Made by a program: the position numbers and the translations under genes. This document shows, in pieces, positions 62,010-64,000 of a DNA stretch of 64,000 nt (position 1 is the stretch's first letter; the number at the start of each line of letters is the position of its first letter). The DNA is from Thermogemmatispora aurantia (GTDB lineage Bacteria > Chloroflexota > Ktedonobacteria > Ktedonobacterales > Ktedonobacteraceae). The stretch lies in NCBI RefSeq assembly GCF_008974285.1, contig NZ_BKZV01000005.1, forward strand, positions 248,001-312,000. The letters are read 5' to 3'. The notes under the pieces were generated by a model that was not told where the DNA came from, did no database searches, and saw only the letters and a list, made by a program, of their open reading frames with translations.

Positions 62010-63653
62010 TCAGGCTGAGGGACGCTGGAAGAAGAAGCGATGTTCGCAGTAGCCGGCCAGCATGCCCACTAGCGAGAAGAGGGCATTGGTGTGTCCAGGC
62101 AGCGAGCCAAGGACAACCAGGCCACTATCGAGCAAGAGGTAGGCCAGCATGGCCAACACCATCCCAAGATAGGGGCGCACGAACCAGGTGATCAGCAAGA
62201 AGAGGGGTTGGCCTCGTGAGGTGGACTGGCGCAGAGAGACCAGGCAACTCACGCAACCCCCGAGCAGGCCGTAGGCCAGGACCAGCCAGGGCACACCGAA
62301 CGGGGCGAAATCTGGTGTAAAGACCTCCTGCCCGAAGCCCAGTCCCTCGCCAATGGCCAGGGCCAGCACGGCCAGGAGGAGGAGGGCATGGTAGACGGCC
62401 AATGCCAATAGCCAGCCCTGTGGAGCAGGACGGATGGCAGTAGGGGTGGAAGATGGCTCTGGCGCGCCTGGCGATGGCGCAGGAGATGACGCTACTGGCT
62501 CGGGTGAGGTTGCGGCGACCGGCGCCTGGCTGAGAGAAGCTGGACTGGCGCGCTCCCGTTCATCTTTGCCTGAGACTGCCACAATCGGCTCTGTATCCAG
62601 CTCATCGCTCTCCGCTGGAGAGTGCGAGCCTGCCAGTCCTCCAGGCCCGCTGGCGGAACCTTGCCTGGCCCTTTCCCCTGATGACTCGGCGGACGTGCTG
62701 GCCCGGCCTTCCAGGTCCAGCAGATAGCTCTCCGGTAGCTTCTGGCGGCGGGCGCTTTCCAGCAGGTGCCGCACATAGGGATCACCTGCGTAGCGCTCGG
62801 GTAGGCGTAGGTGGAAATACTTGCGGACCGTTGCCGAAGCGATGTAGGTTGTGCAGGTAATCTCGCGCTGGCGTAAAGGCTCATGGACTACCACCGTCAG
62901 TGGCTCGAAGAGGCCGATTGGAGGGACCGCATCATGGACCTTATCGAGGGGAACCACGCCGTCCTCGGCTGGCAAGGCCAACCGGCGTGGCACGCGATAG
63001 AGCATGCCCCAGACCGCGGCAGCCGGGTCGCTACTCGGCAAGATCGAGGCGACAACGTCGCCCGTAGCCGTGCGCACCGTGCCGAAACCTAGCTCATAGC
63101 CTTTGAGCATGCCCGGCCCGTAAGGCAGGGCCAGCCCGTCCAGCAATTGCGGACTGTTCAGTACCACTGTATCCATCTCTGGGCCGTACTCAAACAGCCA
63201 GAGGAATTCATTGCGCTCCTGTCCCAGCTGCGTTGAGGCGACCACCTCCTCCTTCTCCGCTACCTGGCTGGCAACAGGAAGTGGCGTCTCTTCCAGTGAA
63301 CTGTATTCTTCGGGGACAGGAGGCGCAGCCGGGGCCTCCTCGGGGAACGGCGCACCTCCATCCGTCAGACGGGGGCCAAAGACGCTCCCCGTCTCGCCCA
63401 GCGCCAGCGAAGGCGGGCGTGGCGTACTGCTGCGCACAATGGGCACGCCTGGCGCCACAAAGTCGTCGCCTCGTCGGCGCTTCTCTCCACGTCCCTCGCG
63501 TCCCTCACGCCCCTCACGCATCTCTCTTCTCTCCCTTCGCTCTCTCTCGATCGGAGCCTCGCGCTCCCTCTCGTGTTCGCGTGCTGGCTGTGCCTCGCCT
63601 GACTGACTCTCCTGCCGCTCTCCCTGAACTGGCTGCTCAGCATCACCGTGCAT
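62010..63653 (-). CDS. Membrane protein with gamma-glutamylcyclotransferase-like domain
   Basis: About 547 residues from ATG 63653 (AAGGGGG 6 nt upstream); a longer ATG at 63770 is possible. An Arg/Glu-rich disordered N-terminus precedes a domain (about 150-325) that looks like GGCT: EFLWLFEYGPEMD where YGSNL would be, GLALPYGPGMLKGY, AVWGMLYRVPRRL, and TTYIASA. The catalytic Glu of GGCT (usually in an LD-x-x-EG context) appears as LDKVHDA here, so it may be inactive. A Pro/Ser/Ala linker follows, then four transmembrane helices (LLALAVYHALLLLAVLALAI ... LGMVLAMLAYLLLDSG). Role unknown. Confidence 0.7.
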   Translation of the reverse strand: MHGDAEQPVQGERQESQSGEAQPAREHEREREAPIERERRERREMREGREGREGRGEKRRRGDDFVAPGVPIVRSSTPRPPSLALGETGSVFGPRLTDGGAPFPEEAPAAPPVPEEYSSLEETPLPVASQVAEKEEVVASTQLGQERNEFLWLFEYGPEMDTVVLNSPQLLDGLALPYGPGMLKGYELGFGTVRTATGDVVASILPSSDPAAAVWGMLYRVPRRLALPAEDGVVPLDKVHDAVPPIGLFEPLTVVVHEPLRQREITCTTYIASATVRKYFHLRLPERYAGDPYVRHLLESARRQKLPESYLLDLEGRASTSAESSGERARQGSASGPGGLAGSHSPAESDELDTEPIVAVSGKDERERASPASLSQAPVAATSPEPVASSPAPSPGAPEPSSTPTAIRPAPQGWLLALAVYHALLLLAVLALAIGEGLGFGQEVFTPDFAPFGVPWLVLAYGLLGGCVSCLVSLRQSTSRGQPLFLLITWFVRPYLGMVLAMLAYLLLDSGLVVLGSLPGHTNALFSLVGMLAGYCEHRFFFQRPSA

Positions 63654-64000
63654 ATCACTTCCCCCTTCCAACTCCAGGCGCGGTGCCTGACCCTTCTCCC
63701 CCGCCCCAGACCTTGCCATCGCCCCTGACTGCGGCAGTGCGCCGCGCCGTTCCGTATCATGCCTGGTCATGACCTGGCGTCGACCCTCATTTCCACATCA
63801 GCCCGTGCCCGGCCAGCCTGGCGGATCGCAAGATTGTCCCGTCCCACGCCTGCCCCGCTCCGCTGGCCGTTCCCTCCCTGCTTACACTCCGCTGCTCCGC
63901 TCTGCTCTGGCCTGCGCTGCCGTTGCCCGTCGTTACCTGCCAGGCCATCAGTCCCCTCTGCAGACGAGGCCGGGAGCCGGACGGAGGTGCCCCAGTCTTC
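63654..64000. other. Window end, 347 nt without supported gene
   Basis: GC-rich. Contains only possible N-terminal extension codons of the preceding gene and frames on the plus strand with no start or homology I trust. Confidence 0.3.

Overview
The window is about 60% G+C by eye. It looks like chromosomal DNA of a Ktedonobacteria-type member of the Chloroflexota, most likely near Thermogemmatispora. This is an inference from gene content: secreted GH9/GH5/GH30 enzymes with CBM2-type modules, prodomain-less S53 peptidases, zinc-ribbon/transmembrane proteins, XRE/GAF regulators, and a sufR-sufC-sufD-sufS-sufU order. No rRNA or taxonomic marker settles it. No prophage, insertion sequence or CRISPR array is visible.

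Layout. 0-8 kb: 5' part of a proline dehydrogenase gene, an SDR oxidoreductase, two zinc-ribbon/TM surface proteins flanking an odd 2Fe-2S ferredoxin, and an XRE/GAF regulator. 8-13 kb: mutL and priA, overlapping by 1 nt. 13-16 kb: a membrane-anchored NACHT NTPase with a 33-residue HEAT array, the best candidate for an uncharacterised system. 17-20 kb: two tandem paralogous S53 peptidases, both secreted or exported. 20-25 kb: a TM protein, a sigma factor paired with an XRE protein, and a methyltransferase. 25-31 kb: ffh followed directly by an L,D-transpeptidase lipoprotein, a GH57 protein, an HNH protein and tRNA-Pro.

32-39 kb is the iron-sulfur region: an Rrf2 regulator with its own palindromic operator, sufC, one SufB/SufD-family gene, sufS, sufU, an SDR and a Rieske protein. 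39-44 kb: membrane proteins, YggT, a DUF2877 protein and PRPP synthetase. 44.6-46.8 kb: tRNA-Met, two identical initiator tRNAs, and a decayed restriction-modification locus (broken endonuclease, intact methyltransferase). 47-53 kb: a secreted plant-polysaccharide set (GH30-CBM2, GH5-CBM2, Tat-exported GH9), all on the minus strand. 53.8-58.5 kb: an ECF vitamin-type transporter (fused ATPase, S component, EcfT) plus a membrane protein. 59-64 kb: a PadR regulator with two identical palindromic sites, YvcK, a GYD protein, and a membrane protein carrying a GGCT-like domain.

The genes mix core information processing (mutL, priA, ffh, prs, tRNAs) with a polysaccharide-degrading and exported-protein lifestyle. 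The accessory material is concentrated at 13-20 kb and 45-53 kb. Where a better ribosome binding site or the family start argued for it, starts were moved inward from the longest reading frame.
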